This document shows positions 1-8,430 of a stretch of DNA of 64,000 nucleotides, piece by piece. The DNA is from an uncultured Caldilineales bacterium (lineage in GTDB: Bacteria > Chloroflexota > Anaerolineae > JAAEKA01). The stretch is from positions 34,340-98,339 of the forward strand of contig CALESQ010000110.1 of the NCBI GenBank assembly GCA_937907455.1, in the 5' to 3' direction. A model generated the notes under the pieces. The model was not told where the DNA came from. It saw only the letters and a program-made list of their open reading frames with translations, and made no database searches. Numbering within the stretch: the first letter of the stretch is position 1; every line of letters starts with the position of its first letter. The position numbers were made by a program, and so were the translations under genes.

Positions 1-1087
1 CAAACACGGCGCGGCCATCGGCCAGGGGGCTTTGGTTGCTGGCAAGTTGTGTGCCCAACACATGTTTCTGAAAACGATCATGCCAGTCATCCCAGGCTAA
101 AAACGTACCTGGCACATAACGTTCCGGCGGCCCCGGATTGTAAGCAGGCAGTTCCCAATGCGCGCCGTTGATTGTCCAGCCGGTAAAGGCCCGCGCTGCC
201 TCGTAGACATCCTCATCCACGTAGGCAATGGGGCGTCCCTGAGCGTCGCGGGGAACTTCCTCTTGGTTCAGGTGACCCAGGTAAGCATCTGTGCCCATAG
301 TGTGCAGCTCAAACAACTCACGCGCATAGTTTTCGTTTGGCCCGGCATCACTGCTGATATAGTTGTCCAGGTAAAATAGCATGGCAGGGTGCGATCCTAC
401 CGCTTCAAGCAGGGCGCGGAAATTGCCGAGCGCATGGGTGCGGATCACATCGCGGTCGAATGAAACAAAAATCGGCGCAGCCTGATCAAAGGCATAGATA
501 TTGAAATGATTGTGCCAGAAATCGGCCAGTACTTCCAGCAATTGCCGTTTGCTATAGATAACCCGCAGCCAGGTAGCCTGCACGGTTTCATCCGCAGGGC
601 GGACGTACCATTCATACCCACCGGGGTTGTTGATGACGTGGTCTTGCCATAATTGGCGCAGCGACTTGTTGAGTGTGACAAATCCGTTGCTGGCCAACCG
701 TGCGTCACAGTCGCTGTCGTTGATAGCTGCGGGATTAAGCTGCTGATCCACATAGGCAGCAAAACGCGCCGCATCGTTTGCGCCCAGCCCTTGCCAAAGC
801 GCCCAATCAGTGGAGCGCGGGCCAAACCCCATGCGATTGAAGGCTATCACACTGAGTGGTGGTAGTGCGGGCGCACGGCCATAGCGCAGAGGGTGGTGTT
901 GTTCGGCTACTTGGGTGGTGCGCGGCAGTACCCGTGCAAGCGCCGCGCCTTGCAAAAAACTGCGTCGGTTCAATGGTTCAATCGGTGGTTGTTGAGGCAA
1001 CGGCGCGGAAAGCTGGCCCGGACGAAGACCCCCTGTGGGGCCTGTTTGTTGCTTTGCCAGAGCGGGATGAGGAGATAGTGGCGGCAT
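1..1087 (-). CDS. DUF1800 family protein (3' end outside window)
   Basis: The reverse strand is open from an ATG at 1087 to the left edge (362 codons), so the C-terminus is missing. An AGGAGG ribosome site lies just upstream of the ATG. Residues 40-46 read NRRSFLQ, a twin-arginine-like motif, though the hydrophobic stretch after it is weak. Motifs typical of DUF1800 follow: FWHNHF (190-195) and NENYARELFELHTMG (251-265). DUF1800 proteins are large, usually exported proteins of unknown function, often encoded beside DUF1501 proteins; the partner would lie outside the window. It is divergent from the lysine reductase gene at 1283. Confidence 0.85.
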   Translation of the reverse strand, partial: MPPLSPHPALAKQQTGPTGGLRPGQLSAPLPQQPPIEPLNRRSFLQGAALARVLPRTTQVAEQHHPLRYGRAPALPPLSVIAFNRMGFGPRSTDWALWQGLGANDAARFAAYVDQQLNPAAINDSDCDARLASNGFVTLNKSLRQLWQDHVINNPGGYEWYVRPADETVQATWLRVIYSKRQLLEVLADFWHNHFNIYAFDQAAPIFVSFDRDVIRTHALGNFRALLEAVGSHPAMLFYLDNYISSDAGPNENYARELFELHTMGTDAYLGHLNQEEVPRDAQGRPIAYVDEDVYEAARAFTGWTINGAHWELPAYNPGPPERYVPGTFLAWDDWHDRFQKHVLGTQLASNQSPLADGRAVF

Positions 1088-1138
1088 GGATAGAAAGCCT
1101 CCTAAGAAGAACACGGATCAGGCAAAAGAAGTGGCATG

Positions 1139-1147
1139 ATTATAGCA
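1139..1147 (-). promoter_or_regulatory. Extended -10 promoter of the DUF1800 gene
   Basis: On the minus strand the sequence reads TGCTATAAT, a perfect -10 hexamer (1139-1144) with the TGn extension (1145-1147), about 50 nt upstream of the start codon. No good -35 is visible 16-18 bp further up. The same TATGCTATAAT string precedes rnc and uvrC in this window. Confidence 0.6.
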
Positions 1148-1282
1148 TAAAAGCGGCGGTTGTATCTTCACGTTTATCCCACGAATACCGTACAAGAAAG
1201 GGAGCTTGCTGCTGGGTTTCTTCTTTCAGCCTTTCGGCGCGATAATAGCCCGACGTGTTTAATTTTCATTCAGGAGCCCGCT

Positions 1283-2602
1283 ATGCCAGTTTCCATCGGT
1301 ATCCGCCGCGAAGATAAAAGCATTTGGGAGCGCCGCACTCCTATCACCCCTGCGGCCGCGCAACAGGTGCTGCGACAGCATCAGGTGCAGGTGATGGTGC
1401 AGCCATCGGCGCAGCGTGCTTTCAGCGCCGCAGAGTTCGAGATCGCGGGTGCAACCATGCAGGAAGTCCTTGCCGAGTGTCCGATTGTGTTTGGCATCAA
1501 GGAAATTCCCGCTGACACTTTCGTGCCGGGGCAGGCTTATATGTTCTTTGCCCACGTCATCAAGGGTCAGGCCTACAACATGCCGATGCTGCAAACGCTG
1601 CTGGACCTCGGCTGCACGTTAATTGACTATGAGAAAGTGACCGACGACGCGGGCCGACGCCTGATTTTCTTTGGCTGGCACGCAGGTGTGGCCGGCATGT
1701 TGGAGACACTGCGCGCCCTGGGCCAGCGCTTGGCGGTGCAAGGCATTGCCAATCCTTTCAGCGCGTTGCGTCGCGCCTATGATTATCACGATATCAACGA
1801 GGCCAGGCAGGCCGTGGTCGCGCTGGGTCAGACGATTCGCAGCGAAGGCCTCCCCGCGGAGATGATGCCGCTGGTAATCGGTGTTGCGGGCTATGGCAAT
1901 GTGGCGCGCGGCGCCTGGGAAATCCTCGATCTGCTGCCGGTTGAGCGCATTACGCCGGAACAGTTGGCTGATTTGGCGGCGCGGCCGCGTTCATCTCACA
2001 CGCTCTATGCCACTACCTTTCACGAGCAGCACATGGCTGCACCGCTGGAGCCGGGCGCAATGTTTGACTTGCAAGAGTATTACACCCACCCTGAACGCTA
2101 TCGGGCGGCCTTTGAGCCATACTTGCCGCACCTCAGTGTGCTGGTGAACGCCATCTACTGGGAGCCGCGCTACCCGCGGCTGATAACCAAAGATTACTTG
2201 CGTTGGGCTTGGGACACGGGCAATAGCCGGCTTCTGGTTATCGGTGACATTAGTTGCGACATTGATGGTGCCATCGAATGCACCGTGAAGTCCACCGAGC
2301 CAGGTGAGCCGGATTTCGTCTATCATCCCCTTACCGGCGCGGAGCAGGACGGCGTTGAGGGCGAAGGCGTGCTGGTGATGGCCGTGGACATTCTACCGGC
2401 AGAGCTGCCGCGCGACGCTTCCGATTACTTTGCCGGTGTGTTGTTGCCCTACGTGCCTGCGCTGGCTGCCGCTGATTACAGCGTCTCGTTCGACGATCTG
2501 ATGCTGCCGCCGGAGATTAAGCGTGCGGTGATCGTGCATCGCGGCAAGCTGACGCCGTCGTATGCGTATTTACAAGACCATCTGACAGATGGTGGCCGGT
2601 GA
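1283..2602 (+). CDS. Lysine-2-oxoglutarate reductase (saccharopine-forming, LKR-like)
   Basis: A 439-residue protein of the alanine dehydrogenase/PNT fold. The start at 1283 is favoured over upstream in-frame starts because of the AGGAG at 1272 and the N-terminal family motif GIRREDKSIWERRTPITP (6-23). A Rossmann nucleotide site VAGYGNVARG lies at 201-210 and the LKR signature DISCDIDGAIECT at 322-334. LKR condenses lysine with 2-oxoglutarate to saccharopine using NADPH, the first step of lysine breakdown in plants and animals, where it is fused to saccharopine dehydrogenase. Here the second enzyme is the next gene, 109 bp downstream, so the pair probably forms one catabolic operon. Confidence 0.85.
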   Translation: MPVSIGIRREDKSIWERRTPITPAAAQQVLRQHQVQVMVQPSAQRAFSAAEFEIAGATMQEVLAECPIVFGIKEIPADTFVPGQAYMFFAHVIKGQAYNMPMLQTLLDLGCTLIDYEKVTDDAGRRLIFFGWHAGVAGMLETLRALGQRLAVQGIANPFSALRRAYDYHDINEARQAVVALGQTIRSEGLPAEMMPLVIGVAGYGNVARGAWEILDLLPVERITPEQLADLAARPRSSHTLYATTFHEQHMAAPLEPGAMFDLQEYYTHPERYRAAFEPYLPHLSVLVNAIYWEPRYPRLITKDYLRWAWDTGNSRLLVIGDISCDIDGAIECTVKSTEPGEPDFVYHPLTGAEQDGVEGEGVLVMAVDILPAELPRDASDYFAGVLLPYVPALAAADYSVSFDDLMLPPEIKRAVIVHRGKLTPSYAYLQDHLTDGGR

Positions 2603-2711
2603 TCGGCAACTGGTAGTCGGTAAACCACTCGCCCCGCCGAAGGGATACCAGTCTACCTGTGTACTTGTCTACTGTCTTATCCGCTACTAAATCCATCCTC
2701 TTGAGGCTCTC

Positions 2712-4040
2712 ATGAAACACATTGTCGTTTTCGGTGCCGGCATGGTGGCCGGCGCGCATGTCGAGTATCTGCTCAACGTGCCCGATTTTGAAGTGACCGT
2801 TGCCAGCCGTACCCTGCCTAAGGCTCGCGCGCTGGTGGGTGCGCATCCCCGCGGCCGCGCCGTGCAGGTCAACTCAGACGATCCAGCCGCGCTGGAGGCG
2901 CTTATTGCCGACGCTGATCTGGTGGTCAGTCTGTTACCCTACGTCTATCATCCTACAGTGGCGAGGTTGGCAGTCAAGCACGGCACGCACATGGTTACCA
3001 CCTCTTATGTGAAAGAGGCAATGGCCCAACTGGATGAGGCCGCGCGTGCTGCGGGCGTGATCCTGCTCAACGAGATCGGCGTGGATCCGGGCATTGATCA
3101 CATGACCGCCATGCGCATCATTCACGCGGTGGAGGCCAAGGGCGGACGCATCAGCCGTTTTGTATCGTGGTGCGGCGGTTTGCCCGCGCCGGAAGCCAAC
3201 GACAATCCCTTCGGCTACAAGTTTTCCTGGAGTCCGCGCGGCGTGCTGTTGGCGGGCAAGAACCCGGCGCAGTACCTATGGGACGGCGAGGATGTGGTCA
3301 TCCCCGGTGGCGAGCTGTTTGATCACTACTGGACTGTGCCGGTTGAGGTCGAAGGTCAGACCATCGGCTTTGACGGCTATCCCAACCGCGACAGCCTGCC
3401 CTATATGCAAACCTACGGTATCCGCGATCCCAAAACCTTCTTCCGCGGCACGTTGCGTTATCCGGGTTGGTGTCAAACTCTGCGCAAAATGGCTGATCTG
3501 GGTTTGCTGGAGGAAAAACCGCTGGCTGAGCTGGAACATGCTACTTTTGCCGATTTTACCGCGCAATTGCTGGGCAGCGATGGTCACAACTTGCGTGCAG
3601 CGGCGGCGGCCTATCTCGATCTGTCGCTGGACTCGCCGGTGCTGGACAATCTGGACTGGCTGGGGCTGTTCAGCGGGGAACCGTTGCCAGCCTGCCCGCG
3701 CACGCCGATTGATATCCTCACCGCGCGGATGTTGCAGAAGATGCAGTATGCGCTGGGTGAGCGTGATTTGCTGGTGCTGCAACATCAGTTCGAGGCGGAC
3801 TATTCCGATCACCGCGAGCGCATTACCTCGACGATGGTGGATTTTGGTCAGCCGCATGGTTATACCAGCATGGCGCGCACTGTGGGCCTGCCCGCTGCTA
3901 TCGCTGTGAAGCTGATTTTGCATGGCGATATTACGCTGACCGGTGTGCAAGTGCCGGTGGTGCCGGAATTGTATAACTCTGTGTTGGATGAGCTGGAGAT
4001 GCTGGGTATTCATTTCGAGGAAAGTAGTGAGGGTGTTTAA
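2712..4040 (+). CDS. Saccharopine dehydrogenase (L-glutamate-forming)
   Basis: A 442-residue protein with the N-terminal Rossmann motif GAGMVAG (8-14) and family segments LPYVYHPTVA and NEIGVDPGIDHM, as in Lys9 and the C-terminal half of animal AASS. It oxidises saccharopine to glutamate and alpha-aminoadipate semialdehyde. Its position directly after the LKR gene indicates lysine catabolism rather than fungal-type synthesis. The semialdehyde dehydrogenase that would complete the pathway is not in the window. The start follows the string TCTTGAGGCTCTC, a modest ribosome site. An inverted-repeat element follows the stop. Confidence 0.9.
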   Translation: MKHIVVFGAGMVAGAHVEYLLNVPDFEVTVASRTLPKARALVGAHPRGRAVQVNSDDPAALEALIADADLVVSLLPYVYHPTVARLAVKHGTHMVTTSYVKEAMAQLDEAARAAGVILLNEIGVDPGIDHMTAMRIIHAVEAKGGRISRFVSWCGGLPAPEANDNPFGYKFSWSPRGVLLAGKNPAQYLWDGEDVVIPGGELFDHYWTVPVEVEGQTIGFDGYPNRDSLPYMQTYGIRDPKTFFRGTLRYPGWCQTLRKMADLGLLEEKPLAELEHATFADFTAQLLGSDGHNLRAAAAAYLDLSLDSPVLDNLDWLGLFSGEPLPACPRTPIDILTARMLQKMQYALGERDLLVLQHQFEADYSDHRERITSTMVDFGQPHGYTSMARTVGLPAAIAVKLILHGDITLTGVQVPVVPELYNSVLDELEMLGIHFEESSEGV

Positions 4041-4062
4041 ACGGGAATTTCCTCACCTTCGG

Positions 4063-4166
4063 CCCTCACCCCCGGCCCCTCTCCCGTGGGGAGAGGGGAG
4101 TCAGAAGCTCGTTTCTTTTTCCGCTCTCCGGTTCCCTCTCTCTCTGGGAGAGGGTTAGGGTGAGGG
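4063..4166. repeat. Intergenic inverted-repeat element
   Basis: CCCTCACCC (4063-4071) is repeated in inverted form as GGGTGAGGG (4158-4166). Between them are two further hairpins built on CCTCTCCC/GGGAGAGG. It lies between the saccharopine dehydrogenase and TauE/SafE genes. Similar C-rich palindromic elements occur between genes in many bacterial genomes and may fold as a transcript barrier; there is no T-run marking a clear terminator. Confidence 0.6.
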
Positions 4167-4215
4167 CTTCAGGAAAGGGCGAGGGTCTCCCTACTCAACA
4201 CCAAACTTCTACACC

Positions 4216-5001
4216 ATGACTCCACCTTTTTCACCTCTTGACCTGCTGTTGATTGCGTTGGCGGCCGTAGCTGCGGGCGCGGTAAACGCCATTGCCGGTG
4301 GCGGTACGCTGATCACCTTCCCCGCGCTGACGTTTGTGGGCATCCCTGCAGTGGCAGCCAGCATCACCAACACCGTAGCGCTGACGCCCGGTTACCTGGG
4401 CGCTACGATGGCTCAGGCAAAAGATCTGGCTGGTCAGCAACGACGCCTGCGTTTGCTGTTGCCTGCTGCCGCGCTGGGCGGTGTGGCGGGTGGCTTGCTG
4501 CTGGTCAACACCAGCGAAAGGCTTTTTGCCAATCTAGTGCCTTTTTTGATCCTGCTAGCCGCGGCCTTGCTGGGTTTTCAGGATCGCCTGCGAGCCTGGG
4601 TGCTGCGCCGCGCGGCGCGCGCCGGTCACACCGCGCTGCCTGAGGTGTGGGCCATCGTGCCGGTGTTTTTGGCCTCGATCTATGGTGGCTATTTTGGCGC
4701 GGGCCTGAGTGTGATCGTGTTGGCTGTACTGGCGCTGGTATTAGATGATACCTTGACGCGGCTGAACGGCCTTAAGCAGGCCATTGCCTTTGCCGTGAAC
4801 ATAGCTGCGGCGTTGTTCTTCCTGTTTTCAGGTCGCGTGGTGTGGAGTGCAGCCGCGGTGATGGCCGTGGGCGCGCTGCTGGGCGGCGTGTTAGGCGGGC
4901 GGCTCGCCAGCCGCATCCAGCCGCAAACCCTGCGCCGCGTAGTGATCTTCATCGGCGTGGCTGTGGCGCTGATCTACCTGGTAAAGAATTTGTTGGGATA
5001 G
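4216..5001 (+). CDS. TSUP family permease (TauE/SafE)
   Basis: A 261-residue integral membrane protein with about eight hydrophobic segments. The N-terminus has the TSUP-type sequence AGAVNAIAGGGTLITFPAL (about 21-39), and a second repeat begins near the YGGYFGAGLSVIVLAVL segment (about 156-172). TSUP members export or import sulfite, sulfoacetate or related organic anions; the substrate cannot be told from sequence. No strong ribosome site precedes the ATG. It is followed 51 bp later by the DinB-like gene on the same strand. Confidence 0.85.
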   Translation: MTPPFSPLDLLLIALAAVAAGAVNAIAGGGTLITFPALTFVGIPAVAASITNTVALTPGYLGATMAQAKDLAGQQRRLRLLLPAAALGGVAGGLLLVNTSERLFANLVPFLILLAAALLGFQDRLRAWVLRRAARAGHTALPEVWAIVPVFLASIYGGYFGAGLSVIVLAVLALVLDDTLTRLNGLKQAIAFAVNIAAALFFLFSGRVVWSAAAVMAVGALLGGVLGGRLASRIQPQTLRRVVIFIGVAVALIYLVKNLLG

Positions 5002-5052
5002 CAGGCAGCGCGCATCGTTTTCACTCGGTACACAATAACTAAAGGAAAGATC

Positions 5053-5541
5053 ATGATTACCCCTACCTATCTCGCAAACGCCTACGAGCGCAACGTGATA
5101 ATCATCAACCAGCAGGCCGCAGGGTTGAGCGATGCCGACAGTCTGATGCAACTGCCTTTTCGCGGTAATTGCATGAACTGGATCATTGGTCACATCGTGG
5201 CTCACCGCCATGCTGTACTCAAGCTGCTGGATGGCGTGTCACCTGCCGAGGCCGCGCGTGTGTGGCGCTATGGTCGCGACTCACAACCCATCACCGGACC
5301 AGAAGAGGGCGTGCTGCCTCTGGATGAGCTGCTGGCGCTGCTGGATTTAGCCCAGCAGCAGATCGCGGCGCGACTGGCCGTCATCACCACGGTCGCGCTG
5401 GAGCAGCCGGTGGCCTTCTTTGGCAATCGTTCCATGCCGGTGATCGAATGGCTGATGTTCTTCTACTTTCACGATACCTATCACACGGGTCAGACGGAAA
5501 TCCTGCGTCAGGCTGCGGGCAAAAACGACAAGATCATCTAA
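5053..5541 (+). CDS. DinB-like four-helix metal-binding protein
   Basis: A 162-residue protein with the three histidines typical of the DinB/YfiT superfamily: H46 in GHIVAHR, and H140 and H144 in FHDTYHTGQ near the C-terminus. DinB-like proteins are four-helix bundles that bind a divalent metal; many act as thiol-dependent transferases with bacillithiol or mycothiol. AAAGGAAAGATC precedes the ATG as ribosome site. Function is unassigned beyond the family. Confidence 0.75.
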   Translation: MITPTYLANAYERNVIIINQQAAGLSDADSLMQLPFRGNCMNWIIGHIVAHRHAVLKLLDGVSPAEAARVWRYGRDSQPITGPEEGVLPLDELLALLDLAQQQIAARLAVITTVALEQPVAFFGNRSMPVIEWLMFFYFHDTYHTGQTEILRQAAGKNDKII

Positions 5542-5566
5542 CGTACTCGCGCAGAGCAAATCGCCC

Positions 5567-5998
5567 ATGACTGTACAGCTTGCACCGCGCGGCGAAACCG
5601 ACCTTGCCGTGCTGTTGCGAACCATGCAACCTGTGCTGCACGAAAGCCCCTATGTCTTCTGTGTGGTAGAGGAGGCCGCATTGTTGTGCCTACCTTTCCC
5701 TCCGCTGGGTTTATTTCGTGAGCGCGAGGGCATCACCGTGATCTTGACACAGGCTCAGGCCGCTGCACAGGGCCTGCCTTACGCCGACGTGTGGGCTTGC
5801 ATCACCCTGGAAGTGCATTCTGCACTGGCGGCCGTGGGTTTCTTAGCCGCGCTCAGCACTGCGCTGGCTGCCGCGGGCATCAGTGTCAATGCACTATCGG
5901 CCTTTTACCACGATCATTTGTTTGTGCCGTGGCCGCAGCGCCAACAAGCCCTGGCGACGCTGGCTGCGCTCAGTCGTTCTGATGCCGGAGCGCAGTGA
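5567..5998 (+). CDS. ACT-domain protein of the DUF2241/ACT_7 type
   Basis: A 143-residue cytoplasmic protein. The second half has the family block GITVIL ... ITLEVHSALAAVGFL ... AAAGISVNALSAFYHDHLFV, as in small ACT-domain proteins resembling amino-acid sensors. ACT domains bind amino acids and regulate enzymes or transporters; the ligand is unknown. It follows the DinB-like gene by 25 bp, probably in the same transcript, and converges on trxB with a 15-bp gap. Confidence 0.75.
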   Translation: MTVQLAPRGETDLAVLLRTMQPVLHESPYVFCVVEEAALLCLPFPPLGLFREREGITVILTQAQAAAQGLPYADVWACITLEVHSALAAVGFLAALSTALAAAGISVNALSAFYHDHLFVPWPQRQQALATLAALSRSDAGAQ

Positions 5999-6013
5999 AC
6001 GCAGCCACGCCGC

Positions 6014-6931
6014 CTACAGCTTGCGGATAATCTCCAGCGAAGCTATTGTGCCATCGCCCACCGCCGTGGCAATCTGGCGATAGCGCTTGTCACGTACATC
6101 GCCCGCAGCATACACGCCGGGGAGATTGGTTTCCATCGCATCGTTGGTCACCAGGTAACCGTAGGCGTTGGTCTGCAAACCTGCCTCGCGGAAAAGCCCG
6201 GTGTTGGGCAGCATTCCCACAAAGACAAAGACCCCGTCGCGCGTCACGGTTACCAGTTCACCGCTTTTTAGGTTTTGCGCGGTGACCACCATGTGTTCGC
6301 CCTCTTTGGCAAAGCCGCGTGGCTCGTGCGACCAGAGGAAATTCACCTTGGGGTGCTGCATCATTTTGTCTGCGGTGATCTTTTCGGCCTGCAACATGTC
6401 GAACTGGTGGATTACCGTGATCGAGTTGACGTGCTGCAACAGCATCAGCGATTCTTCCATGGCGCTGTTGCCGCCGCCTACAACCACAATATCCTTGCCG
6501 GTGTAGAATTCACCGTCGCAGGTGGCGCAGTAGGAAATGCCCGTGCCCTTAAATTCGATCTCGCCGGGCACATTGAGCAGCCGCGGCGAAGAGCCGGTAG
6601 CAATCAGTACAAAGCGCGCCTGATAGCGTTCCCCGTCAGCTTCTACCCACTTTTCTTCGCCGGTCAGGCTCACCGCGCTGATGTCTGCGGCCAGCTCGAA
6701 GCGGGCACCATAGCGTTCAGCCTGCTTTTTCATCGCCGTAGCCAGTTGATGCCCCGGCACCGGCTCGACAAAACCGGGATAGTTAGCCACCTGGTGCGTA
6801 GTCTTTACCTGTCCACCCGCCGAGGATTGATCCATTACCAGGGTGGAGACGCCAGCGCGGGCAGTGTAGATGGCGGCTGCCAGGCCCGCAGGCCCCGCGC
6901 CGATGATGATCAGATCGAAATGACGGCTCAT
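6014..6931 (-). CDS. trxB: Thioredoxin-disulfide reductase
   Basis: A 305-residue flavoprotein. FAD-binding GAGPAG is at 11-16, the redox-active CATC pair is C135/C138 within SYCATCDGEF, and the NADPH motif VGGGNSAMEE follows at 151-160. The C-terminal FAD motif VYAAGDVRD is present. The start at 6931 follows AAAGGAGG; an in-frame extension upstream overlaps the preceding gene and is discarded. The enzyme reduces thioredoxin with NADPH. It sits 14 bp after an unusual thioredoxin-like gene, so the two are almost certainly co-transcribed. Confidence 0.95.
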   Translation of the reverse strand: MSRHFDLIIIGAGPAGLAAAIYTARAGVSTLVMDQSSAGGQVKTTHQVANYPGFVEPVPGHQLATAMKKQAERYGARFELAADISAVSLTGEEKWVEADGERYQARFVLIATGSSPRLLNVPGEIEFKGTGISYCATCDGEFYTGKDIVVVGGGNSAMEESLMLLQHVNSITVIHQFDMLQAEKITADKMMQHPKVNFLWSHEPRGFAKEGEHMVVTAQNLKSGELVTVTRDGVFVFVGMLPNTGLFREAGLQTNAYGYLVTNDAMETNLPGVYAAGDVRDKRYRQIATAVGDGTIASLEIIRKL

Positions 6932-6945
6932 GCGATTGCCTCCTT

Positions 6946-7287
6946 TTAGGCAAACACCTCGCCGATGATGTCCTTGATCTGCTTGGCAGTCTGGATGCTG
7001 GAGGTCGCCTTGACAACCTCGCCGTTGCGATAGTAGACCGTGAAGGGCAGCCCGCGGAAGGTGCTGCATTCAGGCAGGTTACGGATCACCGCGGCGTCGG
7101 GCGAGTCGAATTCCATGTCCATGAACTGGATGTCGGGGTACTTGTCGCGTAAAATTTCAAAGATCTCGTAAACCGGAATACACATTGGCCCCATACGACC
7201 ACAACAAACGGCAACTTTTTCGTTTTCTTCGATAACCTGCTGCAGTTGTTCGCGGCTGGTGACGTGTTCGAGGTTGGTATAAAGCAT
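6946..7287 (-). CDS. Thioredoxin-fold protein lacking CXXC
   Basis: A 113-residue thioredoxin-fold protein. The cis-proline loop FRGLPFTVYY (P81) and the C-terminal KQIKDIIGEVF helix are in place. Where thioredoxin has WCGPC, this protein reads CCGRMGPMC (C28, C29, C36), with no tryptophan and no CXXC; the possible redox pairs are C28-C29 or C29-C36. A further cysteine lies at C74. The start at 7287 is supported by AGGAG. It precedes trxB by 14 bp, which argues for a working TrxB substrate. It is 135 bp downstream of the R2lox gene on the same strand. Confidence 0.8.
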   Translation of the reverse strand: MLYTNLEHVTSREQLQQVIEENEKVAVCCGRMGPMCIPVYEIFEILRDKYPDIQFMDMEFDSPDAAVIRNLPECSTFRGLPFTVYYRNGEVVKATSSIQTAKQIKDIIGEVFA

Positions 7288-7422
7288 TAAAATTCTCCTG
7301 AATGGGATTGAATGGCAGCGGCTATGGGCAGCGCTCACACGGTGACTGCCCGACCGTGCTGATAGTTGGATGCAGGAAACCCCGATTTGTTTCATCCCCC
7401 TTGCAAGATACGATCAGCAAAG

Positions 7423-8277
7423 CTATTTGTCGGCCTGACGCGCCGCTTCCAGTCGTTCGTAGCGGTGCGCAAACTGGCTCATGGCAAAGTCTACAAAGTC
7501 ATCCAGCACCAGGCCAAAGGGCACCACCTCGAACCGGGCGAACAACTCAGCAATTACGTTGATGGCAGGAACCAACAGCGCGTTCATTTGCGTTTCCAGC
7601 GTAGCCCATTCCTGGGGATGCGCAGCTACCAGTCTGGATAGCAGATGCAAGCCATAGGCAATGTGCCGCGACTCGTCTTGCTTCAGCAAGCCAATCCCTT
7701 GTTGCAGGCCCGGCATCAGGCTATTGCGCTGCAACATGGTGAAAAAGGCGTGATAGCCCGTCTCAGCCAGCACCCCTTCTACGATCATGTTATAGGTGAC
7801 CGAGGCGCGAATCTGCGCGGCCGGGCTGGGATCGGCGCGCAGCGCCAGCAGCGCATCCGGCAGCGCTTCGGCAACGAGCAAACGGTAACTGTCGGTGTGA
7901 TACTGCGCCAGATCAGCCGACGATGCCTTGCAGACCTCGTGCAGCACACGTTGAAAGAAATCGGTGTGTTTGGCCTCCTCGAACAGGAATGTGGTGAGGT
8001 ACAACTCCTCTTCAATGCGTCCCTCGCGCGCCATCACCTCGATCAGCGGTAACAAGTCCAGCGTTACGGCCTCCTCGCCGGCCACAAACAACGCCAGCAG
8101 GGTGTAGATCAGCTCTTTTTCCTCGTAGTTGAAAGTGGCCCAGTCTCGTTGATCTTGCACCAGGTCAATGTCGGATGGGTTCCAGATGCCCAGACGTTTG
8201 GCCTTCTCAAACAAGCGCATGGGAAACGAATCGCGATCCAACCCGCGGCTGGTGGTGGCAAATGTAGTGTGAGACAC
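7423..8277 (-). CDS. R2-like ligand-binding oxidase (R2lox)
   Basis: A 284-residue ferritin-like protein. With the GTG start at 8277 (AGGAGG seven bases upstream) the ligands fall at E68, E101, H104, E167, E202 and H205, the numbers I recall for Mycobacterium tuberculosis R2lox. V71 and Y162, which form the ether cross-link in that family, are also present (GEEAV and VTYNMIVEG). This separates it from true ribonucleotide reductase R2, which has Asp at the first ligand and a radical tyrosine. R2lox holds a Mn/Fe centre and a long-chain fatty-acid-like ligand; its reaction is unknown. A longer in-frame ATG at 8370 adds a Cys-rich stretch without family support. Confidence 0.9.
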   Translation of the reverse strand: MSHTTFATTSRGLDRDSFPMRLFEKAKRLGIWNPSDIDLVQDQRDWATFNYEEKELIYTLLALFVAGEEAVTLDLLPLIEVMAREGRIEEELYLTTFLFEEAKHTDFFQRVLHEVCKASSADLAQYHTDSYRLLVAEALPDALLALRADPSPAAQIRASVTYNMIVEGVLAETGYHAFFTMLQRNSLMPGLQQGIGLLKQDESRHIAYGLHLLSRLVAAHPQEWATLETQMNALLVPAINVIAELFARFEVVPFGLVLDDFVDFAMSQFAHRYERLEAARQADK

Positions 8278-8430
8278 AAACAACCTCCTGATGTGTGACG
8301 CACACCGATTACAACTGGTGAGGCGCCTCTCATGCTGAGCGTCGCGGAAAGCACAGCAATTGCAGCACACGCGCTTGTAATAGGATCTAGCGGCGTGCTG
8401 GCTGCGGTTAAATATAAAAAATAACGCTGG

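Noticed and set aside
1160..1282. Longer N-terminus for the LKR gene
   Set aside because: The family start and the AGGAG support 1283; the extension is not similar to any family.
7423..8370. True ribonucleotide reductase R2 subunit
   Set aside because: First ligand is Glu, the radical Tyr is not at its place, and V71/Y162 match R2lox; no R1 gene is nearby.
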